Below are positions 16,795-25,349 of a stretch of DNA of 64,000 bases, piece after piece. This stretch comes from Collinsella aerofaciens. GTDB taxonomy: Bacteria; Actinomycetota; Coriobacteriia; Coriobacteriales; Coriobacteriaceae. A program made the translations under genes and the position numbers. Each line of letters starts with the position of its first letter. The first letter of the stretch is position 1. Where the stretch lies: assembly GCF_963360655.1 (NCBI RefSeq), contig NZ_OY725712.1:930001-994000 (forward strand), read 5' to 3'. Under the pieces are notes generated by a model. The model was not told where the DNA came from and made no database searches. It worked only from the letters and a program-made list of their open reading frames with translations.

Positions 16795-17280
16795 CTATTC
16801 CTCCCGGTAAGCGCACGCGCAGGTGGCGTACTCGGGAAACGCTTCGCGGTCGGCGAACTTGGGATCGACGGCCGGGAACTGGCGGTGAGCGACGATGTCG
16901 CCGAGCGAAACGGAATCGAGGTAGTCGCGCATCAACGCCTGGGCTCCGGCCCACAGGGGATGATAGCAGCACGCGCCCATGCGCGCACAGTCACCATCGG
17001 GCGCGGTGCAATCGTTCATAACCATAGGACCCTGAACGGCCTCGACGACCTGGCGGATAGTGACGTCGTCCGGACTGACCTTGAGACGCATGCCACCGTG
17101 GACGCCACGCAGGCTCTCCACAATACCGGCCTGGACCAAACCGTGCTGAATCGAGCGGGCAAACGAATACGGGACATTGACCTCTTCGGCAGCGGTGCGA
17201 ACAGAAAGCAAACGCTCCGGATCCTCGGCAAGCATCGCCAGCATGCGAAGGGCGTAATCAGTCTTCCTCGATATGTCCAT
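16795..17280 (-). CDS. Rrf2-family transcriptional regulator
   Basis: 161 residues. N-terminal winged helix MDISRKTDYALRMLAMLAED and recognition region VRTAAEEVNVPYSFARSI are typical of Rrf2 proteins. Three or four cysteines (CTAPDGDC, ARMGACC) sit where IscR/NsrR bind an iron-sulphur cluster, so this copy could sense iron-sulphur status, oxygen or nitric oxide. Start at ATG 17280, preceded by AAAGGGG; an extended frame of 36 codons upstream does not look like Rrf2 sequence. It is followed closely by the mutY-like gene. Targets unknown; autoregulation is common in the family. Confidence 0.9.
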   Translation of the reverse strand: MDISRKTDYALRMLAMLAEDPERLLSVRTAAEEVNVPYSFARSIQHGLVQAGIVESLRGVHGGMRLKVSPDDVTIRQVVEAVQGPMVMNDCTAPDGDCARMGACCYHPLWAGAQALMRDYLDSVSLGDIVAHRQFPAVDPKFADREAFPEYATCACAYREE

Positions 17281-17439
17281 TTTTCCCCTTTCAAGGAATA
17301 CGAACAGCTCGAACGAGCTCCGGGGCCGAGCTTGTGTCGAGACGCTAAATGACCGCCAGGACATCCAAATGGTAAATCGGATATCCACTGAGTGCCGCGC
17401 TTGGAGCGAAATGCATCAGATGCGGCGCACAGTGCAATT

Positions 17440-17460
17440 TAGTATAACCTAACCCCCTGT
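17440..17460 (-). promoter_or_regulatory. Candidate -10 region upstream of the Rrf2 gene
   Basis: TATACT on the minus strand in an AT-richer stretch, 27 bp downstream of the palindrome at 17474. No good -35 hexamer at 17 bp. It would give a leader of about 150 bases for the Rrf2 gene. Confidence 0.35.
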
Positions 17461-17473
17461 CTCGTAGAACAGG

Positions 17474-17485
17474 TGTTGCGCAACA
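17474..17485. promoter_or_regulatory. Palindrome TGTTGCGCAACA upstream of the Rrf2 gene
   Basis: Same perfect 12-bp word as at 8079-8090. It lies between the tRNA-Asp terminator and the Rrf2 gene, upstream of a TATACT hexamer on the minus strand. Confidence 0.45.
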
Positions 17486-17605
17486 AAGCTGTTGTTCAGA
17501 CAGATATACTTATTAGATTTTACTTGCGTTCCCGAAGGCGCGGGGATTCTGGGCGAAGATGCACCAGGGCGATCGTTCTATCGAAACAAAGTGCATCAAA
17601 CGCAA

Positions 17606-17631
17606 AAAGCCACGTCCGAAGACGTGGCTTT
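17606..17631 (-). terminator. Terminator of the tRNA-Asp gene
   Basis: Perfect 11-bp stem AAAGCCACGTC with a CGAA (TTCG on the transcribed strand) tetraloop, followed on the minus strand by TTGCG after the A/T end of the stem. It begins 8 bp past the encoded CCA. Confidence 0.85.
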
Positions 17632-17639
17632 AATTGCGT

Positions 17640-17717
<78 letters not shown>

Positions 17718-17826
17718 AGGCAGACGTTCGCGTTTGTTTCCGCTCGCGTGCGCTGCGGGGATTAGTATACACAGAAGTCTGTCCGGCGCGCAACAACTTT
17801 TTTGAAAAAATTTTTCGGGGCCATCC

Positions 17827-17969
17827 GGGAGGGTCTCCGGGGCTGAGGGCGGGGGTTAAGTTTGCTGCTCTACAGTCCTGCGCAAGACGGAAAGCACATT
17901 AAGTGCTTTCCTTTGCGTGCGGAACTCGCGACAAACTTAACCCCCGCCCTCAGCCCCGGAGACCCTCCC
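17827..17969. repeat. Long inverted repeat C
   Basis: Perfect 38-base arms (17827-17864 and 17932-17969) around a 67-base interior. The interior itself folds through GGAAAGCAC/GTGCTTTCC (9 bp, 5-base loop) and a partly paired CGCAA/TTGCG layer. It lies between tRNA-Asp and the phosphodiesterase gene. Arms share no sequence with elements A, B or D. No transposase or direct-repeat flank is evident. Confidence 0.9.
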
Positions 17970-17996
17970 TGCCGTCACATTATTCAACCAGTTTTG

Positions 17997-18027
17997 CGGG
18001 CGTGCGCCGCTGCGCGGCTAGCCCGCG
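17997..18027. repeat. GC-rich hairpin
   Basis: GCGGGC/GCCCGC outer arms with an inner GCCGC/GCGGC pairing. Together with element C and the terminator at 18090 it fills the gap between tRNA-Asp and the phosphodiesterase gene. No coding signal. Confidence 0.4.
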
Positions 18028-18089
18028 TGCTCCTCGGCGGGGTTGGTCTGATGGATCTTGTTGAATTTCGGCCTTTGGCTTAAAGAAAA

Positions 18090-18116
18090 ACGGGGGATGC
18101 ATTGTGCATCCCCCGT
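18090..18116 (-). terminator. Terminator after the phosphodiesterase gene
   Basis: Perfect 12-bp stem ACGGGGGATGCA with TTG loop, flanked by A5 and T5, so it can act on either strand. The only gene pointing into it is the minus-strand phosphodiesterase that ends at 18128. Confidence 0.9.
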
Positions 18117-18127
18117 TTTTGTTGCGG

Positions 18128-18595
18128 TTAGTCTAGGTCAATAAACTTGGTGCTTATGATCTTGCCGTCTTTGACGAGCATTCTGGCCATGGTGGGGCCT
18201 CGGGTGCCTCTGGGGTAGCTGGCGCTGCCCGGGTTGAGAACTAAGCAGCGGCCCACTTGGGCTTCTTTGGTTACGTGGGTGTGGCCGTTGATGGCTACGT
18301 CTACGGATCCCACCGGAAGGTCTTCGCGGTAGTGGGCTACGGCGAACTTGAGTCCTTCGTAGGTAAAGAGCGCAAGACGGTCTACATCGGGGCCGTAGTC
18401 GCGGTAGTAATCGTTGTTGCCCAGTACGGCCCGCACGGGGGCGATGGTGCATAGGTGCTCGTAGTCCATCTCTGACGTGAGGTCGCCGGCGTGGATAATC
18501 AGGTCTGCGCCCTCAAGCTCATCCAGGAGCGCAGGCGAAAGATAGCCGTGGGTGTCCGAGATGATGTCGATACGCTTGGCGCTTGCACTGTTCAT
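18128..18595 (-). CDS. YfcE/MJ0936-type metallophosphodiesterase
   Basis: 155 residues, the usual size of small calcineurin-like phosphodiesterases. Metal-ligand blocks are in order: IISDTHGYL (D-x-H), IIHAGDLTS (GD), VLGNNDYY (GNxD), VAHYRED and INGHTHV (GHTH). Family members hydrolyse model phosphodiesters; the natural substrate is not known. Start at ATG 18595 near the SDTH motif as in the family; the open frame reaching upstream for 73 codons is not phosphoesterase-like. Single gene with its own terminator. Confidence 0.88.
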   Translation of the reverse strand: MNSASAKRIDIISDTHGYLSPALLDELEGADLIIHAGDLTSEMDYEHLCTIAPVRAVLGNNDYYRDYGPDVDRLALFTYEGLKFAVAHYREDLPVGSVDVAINGHTHVTKEAQVGRCLVLNPGSASYPRGTRGPTMARMLVKDGKIISTKFIDLD

Positions 18596-18639
18596 GGGAT
18601 CCCTTCCGCAAAAAACGATTCGGCAGATACATACAAAAA

Positions 18640-18684
18640 GGCCCCACGGCTCCGCAGACGATGGGTCTACAGGGCTGCGGGGCC
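18640..18684 (-). terminator. Terminator of the glycosyltransferase-LytS-LytTR operon
   Basis: GGCCCCGCAG/CCGTGGGGCC-type stem (6 perfect outer pairs with an imperfect extension), followed by TTTTTGT on the minus strand. It starts 6 bp after the response-regulator stop. Confidence 0.75.
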
Positions 18685-18690
18685 AGTGTG

Positions 18691-19407
18691 CTAGAGACTC
18701 AGAGCCTTCTTGAGCGGCACGACGCGGCGGCGCGAAACCGGCACGCGTTCGTCGACGCCCGTAATGACCAGCTGGATGGCGCCCGAGGGCACCGTCTCCA
18801 CATCCGTGACGCACGCCAAGTTGACGATATAGCGGCGGTGAACACGGAAGAAGCCAAAGTCGCAGAGCTTGGCCTCAAACTGCGCCAGCGAGGTCGTCGA
18901 CAAAAAGCGATCATCGACGGTATAGATGCAGGAGTAATCGTCCTTGGCCATGATAAAGCGAATGTCGTCCACGGGAATGAGCACCTTGCGGCCGCCCTTT
19001 TCCACCGGGATACGCTCGATGGTCACCTTGCTGTCCGTAACCGGCTTGGTGCGTTGCATGACCTTCTCGATCGCGCGATCCAAGCGAGCTTCCTCGACCG
19101 GCTTCATCAGATAATCGACGGCATCCACGTCGAATGCCTCGACCGCATGGTCACTATACGCAGTCACAAACACGATCGCCGGCGGATTTTTGAGCTTATG
19201 CAGCGCCTCGGCAAGTTGCAGGCCCGAGGCACCGGGCATCGAGATATCGAGAAACACGACATCCACGCGACTTTCCATAAGCATCTCGATGGCGGAGCGG
19301 ACGCTCGACGCCTCCGTGATCGTGCCGATCTTGCCCGTTTGCTCGAGCAGGAAGCGAAGCTCCGAGCGAGCCGGCGCCTCATCATCCACAATCATCGCAC
19401 GCAGCAT
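18691..19407 (-). CDS. LytTR-family response regulator (system 1)
   Basis: 238 residues. Receiver domain (MIVDDEAPARSELRFLL, phospho-acceptor aspartate in VVFLDISMPG, VFVTAYSDHA, KPVEEARLDRA) is followed by a LytTR DNA-binding domain (RKVLIPVDDIRFIMAKDD, FFRVHRRYIVNL, VPVSRRRVVPLKKAL). Start at ATG 19407 with AAAGG upstream; a TTG seven codons earlier is less likely. Transcribed after the LytS-type kinase with a 72-bp gap. Closely similar to the regulator at 24577-25311. Related systems control cell-envelope, holin-like or virulence genes; direct targets here are unknown. Confidence 0.93.
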   Translation of the reverse strand: MLRAMIVDDEAPARSELRFLLEQTGKIGTITEASSVRSAIEMLMESRVDVVFLDISMPGASGLQLAEALHKLKNPPAIVFVTAYSDHAVEAFDVDAVDYLMKPVEEARLDRAIEKVMQRTKPVTDSKVTIERIPVEKGGRKVLIPVDDIRFIMAKDDYSCIYTVDDRFLSTTSLAQFEAKLCDFGFFRVHRRYIVNLACVTDVETVPSGAIQLVITGVDERVPVSRRRVVPLKKALSL

Positions 19408-19479
19408 AGGGATAAAACCTTTCGTCAACTAACTACGCCGGGCATCCGTCGCATGACGTTGAGCCCGTAGCCTTTTATT

Positions 19480-20823
19480 TTACTCTTGAATGTCGAAGAT
19501 GCTCTCTGACAAATCAAGATGAAGGAGCACTTTGGTGCCCTTGCCCGGCGCCGATTCGACACGCGTATAGGAGTGCGGCCCATAAAAGCGATGGATGCGC
19601 TCCGAAATATTGTGCATGGCCACACCGGCGCCGCCACCCTGGGGAGAGCTGGCGTCGGGACGGGCAGAACGCTCGTCAAACAGTCTGGCGGCGGTACCCT
19701 CATCCATGCCCACGCCATTATCGGCCACGGCAATCAAGATTGCATCCTCGCCGTCTTGGTGAACGGTCACGTCGATCCTCAGGGCGTCGTCATCGCCCAT
19801 ACCATGACGTACGGCGTTCTCGACAATCGGCTGGATCACGAACGCCGGCACCAGCGTATCTTCCACGTCCTCGGACACATCGAACGTCGCAAGCACGCGG
19901 TCCTCGCCAAAGCGGGCCTTCTCAAAGGTAAGGTAGCGCTTGGTCTGTGCGACCTCGCGCGAGACCGGAATAAGCGATCCCGAGTTGTCGAGCGTGGCAC
20001 GATAGAACGATGAGAACTCACGAAGCAGTTCGCGGGCCCGCAGCGGGTCGGTGCGCGTAAACGATGCAATGGTGTTCAGCGTGTTGAACAGGAAGTGCGG
20101 GTTAATCTGCGCCTGCAGCGCACGCACCTCGGCGCGCGCCGTGAGTTCCTTTTGCACCTCGAGCTCGTGGATGGCGAGCTGCGTGGACAAGATCTCGGCA
20201 AAGCCCGAGGCAAGCGCGTACTGGGTACGGTCGACGGCGCGCGGGGTCTTGTAGTAGAACTTGAGCGTGCCGACGGTACGATCGCCCACCTTGATGGGGA
20301 CGATAATGCCGGCGGGAACTTGGTTGTGCGAGCCGTCCGAGCCCACGACATCCACCATACGGTTGAACGACTGCACGATGCCATGTTCGATAACGTAGCG
20401 TGTGGCAAGCGTGTGGATGGGAGAATCTGGCAGTAGTTTTTCCTCAAACTCTCCCGCGCAGGCAAGCACGTTGTCCTCGTCGGTGATGGCCACCGTCATG
20501 GCGCGCGTCTCGGGCAAAATGCGCCGGCACACCAAACGCGCCGACTCCTGCGTCAGACCGCCCTTAATGTCCTCGAGCATGGCCGAGGCCACCGAGAGCG
20601 TCTCCTCGGTGTACTGGGAGCGCACCGAATCGGGATTGAGCGTCAAAAAGATAAAGATGCACAGAAAGATGCACAGCAGCGCGCAGGCAATCACCGTGGC
20701 GATCGGCTCGATACCGGTCACCAAGGCAAAAATAAAGTACACCAGCACGCAAATGGCGCAGGCAACGGCAATGATGCGAAAGATTGATATTGAACTATCG
20801 CGCTGGGCGCGGCGGTCGATCAT
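19480..20823 (-). CDS. LytS-type sensor histidine kinase (system 1)
   Basis: 447 residues. Two N-terminal transmembrane helices (residues 13-35 and 42-62) with almost no external loop precede a GAF-like sensor region (about 75-210). Then come the His_kinase domain with the phospho-acceptor block QINPHFLFNTLNTIASF and an HATPase domain (VIQPIVENAVRHGMG; VADNGVGMD). The start ATG overlaps the stop of the glycosyltransferase gene by 4 bp (ATGA), so translation is coupled. The cognate regulator follows. Confidence 0.93.
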   Translation of the reverse strand: MIDRRAQRDSSISIFRIIAVACAICVLVYFIFALVTGIEPIATVIACALLCIFLCIFIFLTLNPDSVRSQYTEETLSVASAMLEDIKGGLTQESARLVCRRILPETRAMTVAITDEDNVLACAGEFEEKLLPDSPIHTLATRYVIEHGIVQSFNRMVDVVGSDGSHNQVPAGIIVPIKVGDRTVGTLKFYYKTPRAVDRTQYALASGFAEILSTQLAIHELEVQKELTARAEVRALQAQINPHFLFNTLNTIASFTRTDPLRARELLREFSSFYRATLDNSGSLIPVSREVAQTKRYLTFEKARFGEDRVLATFDVSEDVEDTLVPAFVIQPIVENAVRHGMGDDDALRIDVTVHQDGEDAILIAVADNGVGMDEGTAARLFDERSARPDASSPQGGGAGVAMHNISERIHRFYGPHSYTRVESAPGKGTKVLLHLDLSESIFDIQE

Positions 20824-22007
20824 TCGGCCCCCTCCAGGATACTGATCAGTTGTGCGTCACGCCAAAGCCCGTCCATGATCTTGGGCCAAAAGCTCTGGAA
20901 ACGCAGGTAGCTTGCAGCGTTTTGGCGCGCATAGGCCTTTGCCTCGCCGATACCATGGCGCCAGATGCGCAGGTAGCCCTCATGCTCGCGGGTAAACACG
21001 CTGCGGACCATAGCGGTCTTGCGCACGCGGTCGTCGAGCTCGCGCGAAATCCACGGGCCCGGGTAGGGCATGAGCGATGCCGCCGTAACGGGAATGAGCT
21101 CCTTTTGATGCGCGGCGAATGTCAACTTGGCCCGTTCGTAGTACCAACGGTATACATCCTGCATAAAGCGCGGTGAGCGCTTTTCGGACTCCGGAGGCAG
21201 ATGGCGCACGGTCCACTCGTTATCGAACCACACGTCGTAGCCAAACATGCGCATGTTAAAGAGGTAATCCAAGTCCTCGCCGCGGGTGATAAACGGGTCA
21301 AAGGCCACACGCGTAAAGGCGCGGGCGTGCAGGGCCATCAGGCCGCCGCACACGTAGTTGGAGCGCGAGATGCGGGTGCCCGAGAGCGCCTTTTTCATCC
21401 AACGGTTGAACTCGATGCGCTTGGTCCACCAACGATGGCAGATACCCGCCTTGTCCGTGGGAGCCAGCGGCGAGCCGTCGCGATCGTAGAAATAGCCGCT
21501 CTTGACCAAGATCGGCAAGCCCTGACGCGTCTGCTGCCCCAACGCATAGGTCGCGCGCTTCATAAAGTCGGCGTCGATGACAGTCTCATCGTCATCCAAA
21601 AAGATAACCGCGTCATGCCCCAGCACAGCGGCACAGGCTAGCCCCATGTTGCGGATGGCACCGTAGCCTCGCAGGCTCACGCACTCGCCCGAACCCTTGG
21701 GCGCGATCTGAGCAACCCGGTCTGCGATGCGCGAGGCCTGGGTGTTGGTGACAACGGTGACCTTGAGCGTGGGATGCGCGTCGACAATCTCGTGCACGCG
21801 CAGCGACACATCGGCTGTGGCAGAAACGGGACAGACCACCAAAAGGATGATGCGTGGGATGTCACGCACCTGCTCAAGCGAGGCCAGGCAGCGGTCGAGT
21901 TCGGAATTGTCGGCGTTGAGTCGCGTCGAATGGTCATAAGTGCCAGGGGCGTTTGCGCAAGCGTCATCGCCCGCCCAATACGTTGGAATCACGACTGTGG
22001 CGTTCAT
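20820..22007 (-). CDS. Glycosyltransferase family 2-like protein
   Basis: 395 residues, GT-A fold. N-terminal MNATVVIPTYW is followed by VTVVTNTQASRIADRV and a GYGAIRNMGL block, then the metal/nucleotide DxD-type motif VIFLDDDETVID near residue 140. An acceptor region with DPFITRGEDLDYLFNMRM (ED base motif) follows. The acceptor and donor are not predictable. First gene of an operon with a LytS kinase and LytTR regulator. This suggests that the two-component system reports on or is set with envelope polysaccharide synthesis, but only the operon structure supports that. GGGAGGG upstream of ATG 22007. Confidence 0.8.
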   Translation of the reverse strand: MNATVVIPTYWAGDDACANAPGTYDHSTRLNADNSELDRCLASLEQVRDIPRIILLVVCPVSATADVSLRVHEIVDAHPTLKVTVVTNTQASRIADRVAQIAPKGSGECVSLRGYGAIRNMGLACAAVLGHDAVIFLDDDETVIDADFMKRATYALGQQTRQGLPILVKSGYFYDRDGSPLAPTDKAGICHRWWTKRIEFNRWMKKALSGTRISRSNYVCGGLMALHARAFTRVAFDPFITRGEDLDYLFNMRMFGYDVWFDNEWTVRHLPPESEKRSPRFMQDVYRWYYERAKLTFAAHQKELIPVTAASLMPYPGPWISRELDDRVRKTAMVRSVFTREHEGYLRIWRHGIGEAKAYARQNAASYLRFQSFWPKIMDGLWRDAQLISILEGAE

Positions 22008-22034
22008 GCCTTACCCTCCCTGCAACACAAAAAC

Positions 22035-22063
22035 GGGACGCCGCCAAACACAGGCGACGCCCC
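22035..22063 (-). terminator. Terminator after the MFS gene
   Basis: 11-bp stem GGGGCGTCGCC/GGCGGCGTCCC (two G-U pairs in RNA), 7-base loop, then GTTTTTG on the minus strand. It separates the MFS gene from the glycosyltransferase operon. Confidence 0.8.
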
Positions 22064-22178
22064 GCGACCTAGCTGATTCCATCATACCCACTTGGGCAAA
22101 TCATTGCTCGCAAGTCGCAATGTTTATTGCGGATAACCCCAAAAGAGTACCGTGGACAGGCACAATAGCCGCTCGCTC

Positions 22179-23438
22179 CTATGCGGCATGCCCTGCCGCC
22201 CGAGTCATGCGGGACAGGCGGACCAGCAGCATAAAACCAACGACCAGCAGCACACCAATGGAAAGGACGCCCAGCGACGGGTTGCCGGTCAGTGAGGTGA
22301 CGACCGACACCAGGAAGGTGCCCATGACGCTTGCATAACGACCAAAGATGTCAAAGAAGCCGTAGTACTCGTTGGATTTTTCCTTAGGGATAATGCGGCC
22401 AAAGTAGCTACGGCTGAGCGCCTGCACGCCGCCCTGGAACAGGCCGACCATAATGGCAAGCACCCAGAATTCGAAGGCGGTCTTTAGGAAGAACGCGGCA
22501 AACAGCACAATGCCCATGTAGGCGGCGACGGCCACCAGGATCATGTTGAGCGTGCCCACGCGGCCGGCGAGCTTGCCGTAGATGATGGCAGACGGAAAAG
22601 CAACAAACTGCGTAACGAGCAGCGCCAGCACCAACTGCGTCGAATCGATGCCCAAAGCCGAGCCGTAGCTGGTTGCCATGGAAATGACCGTGTGCACGCC
22701 GTCGATGTAGAAGAAGAACGCGACCATGTAGACCAGCACGGTCTTGTTGTGGGCGATCTCGCGCATGGTGTGTCCGACCTCGGAGAACACACCGCCCACG
22801 ATGTGGCCGATGGTGTCCTCGGGACCGCGCTCGCGACCGTACTTTTGCTTATAGGTGCGAATGAGCGGCAGAGTAAAGATGAGCCACCAGGCGCCAGTGA
22901 TGATAAACGACAGACGCGTTGCCAGCATGGTGGGGACGCCAAGAGCGGGGCCGCCCATGATGAGCGCCAGGCAGATGACGAACGGCACGGTGGAACCGAT
23001 ATAGCCCCAGGCATAGCCCGAGCTGGACACGGCGTCCATGCGCTCGTCGGTGGTAATGTCGGGCAGCATGGCGTCGTAGAACGTCATAGAAGAGTTAAGG
23101 CCGATGGTGCACAGCACGTACACGGTCAAAAATGCCATGGCGGACATTGGGATAGCCTGCGCCAGGCAAAGCACCAGGCCCGTGAGGAAGAAGCCCAAGA
23201 AGAACTTGATCTTGTTGCCGGCGTAGTCGGCAAGCGCGCCCAGAATGGGCATGAGCATGGCGATGACCAGCGAGGCGATCGTCTGCGCATTGCCCCAGGC
23301 GACCACCAGGTCGGCCGAGGAAGCGCCGGTATTGATGGCGTTAAAGTAAATGGGCACCACCGAGGTATTGAGCAGCACAAGGGCCGAATTGCCCACATCA
23401 TACATAACCCAGTTACGCTCGAGCTTGGTGTATTTCAT
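22179..23438 (-). CDS. MFS transporter, UMF1/Atg22-like
   Basis: 419 residues with about 12 hydrophobic segments. The opening ERNWVMYDVGNSALVLL and the internal IPKEKSNEYYGFFDIFGR are characteristic of the UMF1 family (vacuole effluxer Atg22-like) of the major facilitator superfamily. Eukaryotic relatives export amino acids; the bacterial substrate is not established. Single gene with a terminator downstream. The 100 bp upstream separate it from the phospholipase-like gene. Confidence 0.85.
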   Translation of the reverse strand: MKYTKLERNWVMYDVGNSALVLLNTSVVPIYFNAINTGASSADLVVAWGNAQTIASLVIAMLMPILGALADYAGNKIKFFLGFFLTGLVLCLAQAIPMSAMAFLTVYVLCTIGLNSSMTFYDAMLPDITTDERMDAVSSSGYAWGYIGSTVPFVICLALIMGGPALGVPTMLATRLSFIITGAWWLIFTLPLIRTYKQKYGRERGPEDTIGHIVGGVFSEVGHTMREIAHNKTVLVYMVAFFFYIDGVHTVISMATSYGSALGIDSTQLVLALLVTQFVAFPSAIIYGKLAGRVGTLNMILVAVAAYMGIVLFAAFFLKTAFEFWVLAIMVGLFQGGVQALSRSYFGRIIPKEKSNEYYGFFDIFGRYASVMGTFLVSVVTSLTGNPSLGVLSIGVLLVVGFMLLVRLSRMTRAAGHAA

Positions 23439-23539
23439 GGACAGGGACCCTTCGTATTCGCCCGATATGCAGTTAGTTCATCGTACCCCAATTGTCCAGA
23501 GGCGCCGGTAAGGATTCGGCAAAGGGGCACGCACGGGCC

Positions 23540-24484
23540 CTATTCCTCGCGGTCGAACTCCTCATCGGCATTGAGCACGCGACCGCTGTAGTTGACGTGA
23601 CTGGTCACGGCATCCATGTCACCGGTCTCGATAAAGCGGGCGACCGTGCACTCGTAATCGACCAACGCGCGGTCAAAGACCTCGGGGAAGCTCTCGTTCG
23701 AGACCTCGTCGGTAAAGGGGTTCTTCCATGTCAGGTGACCCAGGTTACCGGTGCGCTCGGGCAGCTCCGTCGTCACGCGATGGGCAAGGCCGTCGAGCAG
23801 CGAGTAGTCGTGCACCAAGCCCTCAACCAGCGAGATCGCGCGCGTCTTTGCGGAGCCGGCCGGCTCAATCGCGCGGTAAAGTCGCTGCATATTGGCAACG
23901 GCCGCACCGTACTCCCCCGCCGGAATGTCAATGCCGTACACGCGTCCGGCAACATAGCTCATCAGCACGCCGGCCACGCGATTGATGCGATCGGTGGTGA
24001 CGATCTCGCCCGCCGGCGGGTAATCGTCAACCGTAGCGCCATCGCGTTTAAGCTGCAGCATCAGCACATCCAGGTCGCTCTCGATCACGGCATGGACCTG
24101 ACTGCTCGAATCCTCAAGCTCTGAATCGGACTCCACGATGCCAAACTGCTGCTCATAGACAAAGGGGTGGGCGTTGCGGTCGAGCACATAATGAGACAGC
24201 AGGCCCAGCGCAAAGGCGCGACCCAAGCTGGCGTCGCGCGGCAGCAGATGCGACACGCCGTCGCGCAGGCACGCGAACTGGCGAGACATGCGCGACCGAT
24301 GCATGACCTGCGCCAGCAGCGTGCAGTCGGAAACACGCGGTGTCAGAATGTGAAAGAAAAACGGGTCGGGGCCTTGGTTGCCCAAGATAAAGGCAATGCG
24401 CTCTTCATCGGACGTGATGACGCCCTGCGGAAGACGGTCGATGCTTTCCTCGCCAAACAGATGATGGGTGATAAGCGCGGGCAT
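23540..24484 (-). CDS. Zinc-dependent phospholipase C-like protein
   Basis: 314 residues. Histidine/aspartate-rich helical core: ALITHHLFGEES, GNQGPDPFFFHIL, ALGLLSHYVLDRNAHPFVYE and a later HAVIESDLDVLML. This fits the zinc-dependent phospholipase C/S1-P1 nuclease fold as found in many actinobacterial and clostridial cytoplasmic proteins. No signal peptide is visible, so it is not a secreted toxin of the alpha-toxin kind; function is unproven. Start at ATG 24484 with AAAGGATC upstream. It is just downstream of LytTR system 2 with a gap of about 90 bp and may be in its transcript. Confidence 0.75.
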   Translation of the reverse strand: MPALITHHLFGEESIDRLPQGVITSDEERIAFILGNQGPDPFFFHILTPRVSDCTLLAQVMHRSRMSRQFACLRDGVSHLLPRDASLGRAFALGLLSHYVLDRNAHPFVYEQQFGIVESDSELEDSSSQVHAVIESDLDVLMLQLKRDGATVDDYPPAGEIVTTDRINRVAGVLMSYVAGRVYGIDIPAGEYGAAVANMQRLYRAIEPAGSAKTRAISLVEGLVHDYSLLDGLAHRVTTELPERTGNLGHLTWKNPFTDEVSNESFPEVFDRALVDYECTVARFIETGDMDAVTSHVNYSGRVLNADEEFDREE

Positions 24485-24576
24485 AATGATCCTTTCGATT
24501 TCATTCGATGCCACCCATTATGCCCACCGCGCGCCCATGCCAAACCTGCGATGGTAAACGACGGCACGCAAGCCTC

Positions 24577-25311
24577 TTACGCAAGCCCCAGGTGCGACTT
24601 GACCTCGGCGGCACGACGACGGGACACCGGTACCGTCGAGTTCACGCGGTCGAGCCTGAGCTCCATCAACCCCGTGGAGCCAATCTCAACATTGTGCACG
24701 TCTTCCAAATTGACCAGGTAGCTGCGATGAACGCGAATAAAGCCCTCGGAGTCCAAGCGACGCTCGAGCGAAGAGATCGACTCATTGATCAGGTACGTTC
24801 CCTCGGCGCAGATGGCGTTGCAAAAATCGGCGCGCGCCTCAAAGTAGCAGACGTCTGCGGCGGGAATGAACACCTTTTTGCCCCCGCGGTCCACCGTCAG
24901 ACGCAAAGGCTGGCGCGGAGCGTGGATAACACGACGGGCACCCAAGGCTGCCTCGATCTTGTCGAGTGCCTTTGACAGGCGTGCGTCCTCGACCGGCTTG
25001 ACGACATAGTCGACCGCATCGAGGTTATACGCATCAGCGGCAAATTCGGCAAACGCCGTCACAAACACAACCACCGGCGGCGTCTTTAGGTTCTGCAGCG
25101 TCTCGGCAAGCTCAATTCCCGAGCGACCGGGCATGGTAATGTCTAAAAACAACACGTCGGGCTTGTTCGACAGAATCGACTCCACGGCTTCGGTGACATT
25201 GCCCGCCTCGGCAATCTGACCCACACGCGTATCCTTTTCCAACAGATAGCGTAGCTCAGCCCTAATGGGAGGCTCGTCATCAACCACCAAGATGTTCCAG
25301 CCTTCGGACAT
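24577..25311 (-). CDS. LytTR-family response regulator (system 2)
   Basis: 244 residues with receiver (ILVVDDEPPIRAELRYLL; VLFLDITMPGRSG with the acceptor aspartate; FVTAFAEFA; KPVEDARLSKA) and LytTR DNA-binding domain (KKVFIPAADVCYFEARAD; GFIRVHRSYLVNL; VPVSRRRAAEVKSHL). GAGGGGA precedes ATG 25311. It follows the system 2 kinase by 38 bp. The regulator is a clear paralogue of the one at 18691-19407, including the shared NLKTPP/KLKNPP and DAVDY segments. Confidence 0.94.
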   Translation of the reverse strand: MSEGWNILVVDDEPPIRAELRYLLEKDTRVGQIAEAGNVTEAVESILSNKPDVLFLDITMPGRSGIELAETLQNLKTPPVVVFVTAFAEFAADAYNLDAVDYVVKPVEDARLSKALDKIEAALGARRVIHAPRQPLRLTVDRGGKKVFIPAADVCYFEARADFCNAICAEGTYLINESISSLERRLDSEGFIRVHRSYLVNLEDVHNVEIGSTGLMELRLDRVNSTVPVSRRRAAEVKSHLGLA

Positions 25312-25349
25312 ATGTGCTTCCCCTCTTTTTCTCTCAATCCAACCGCGTG

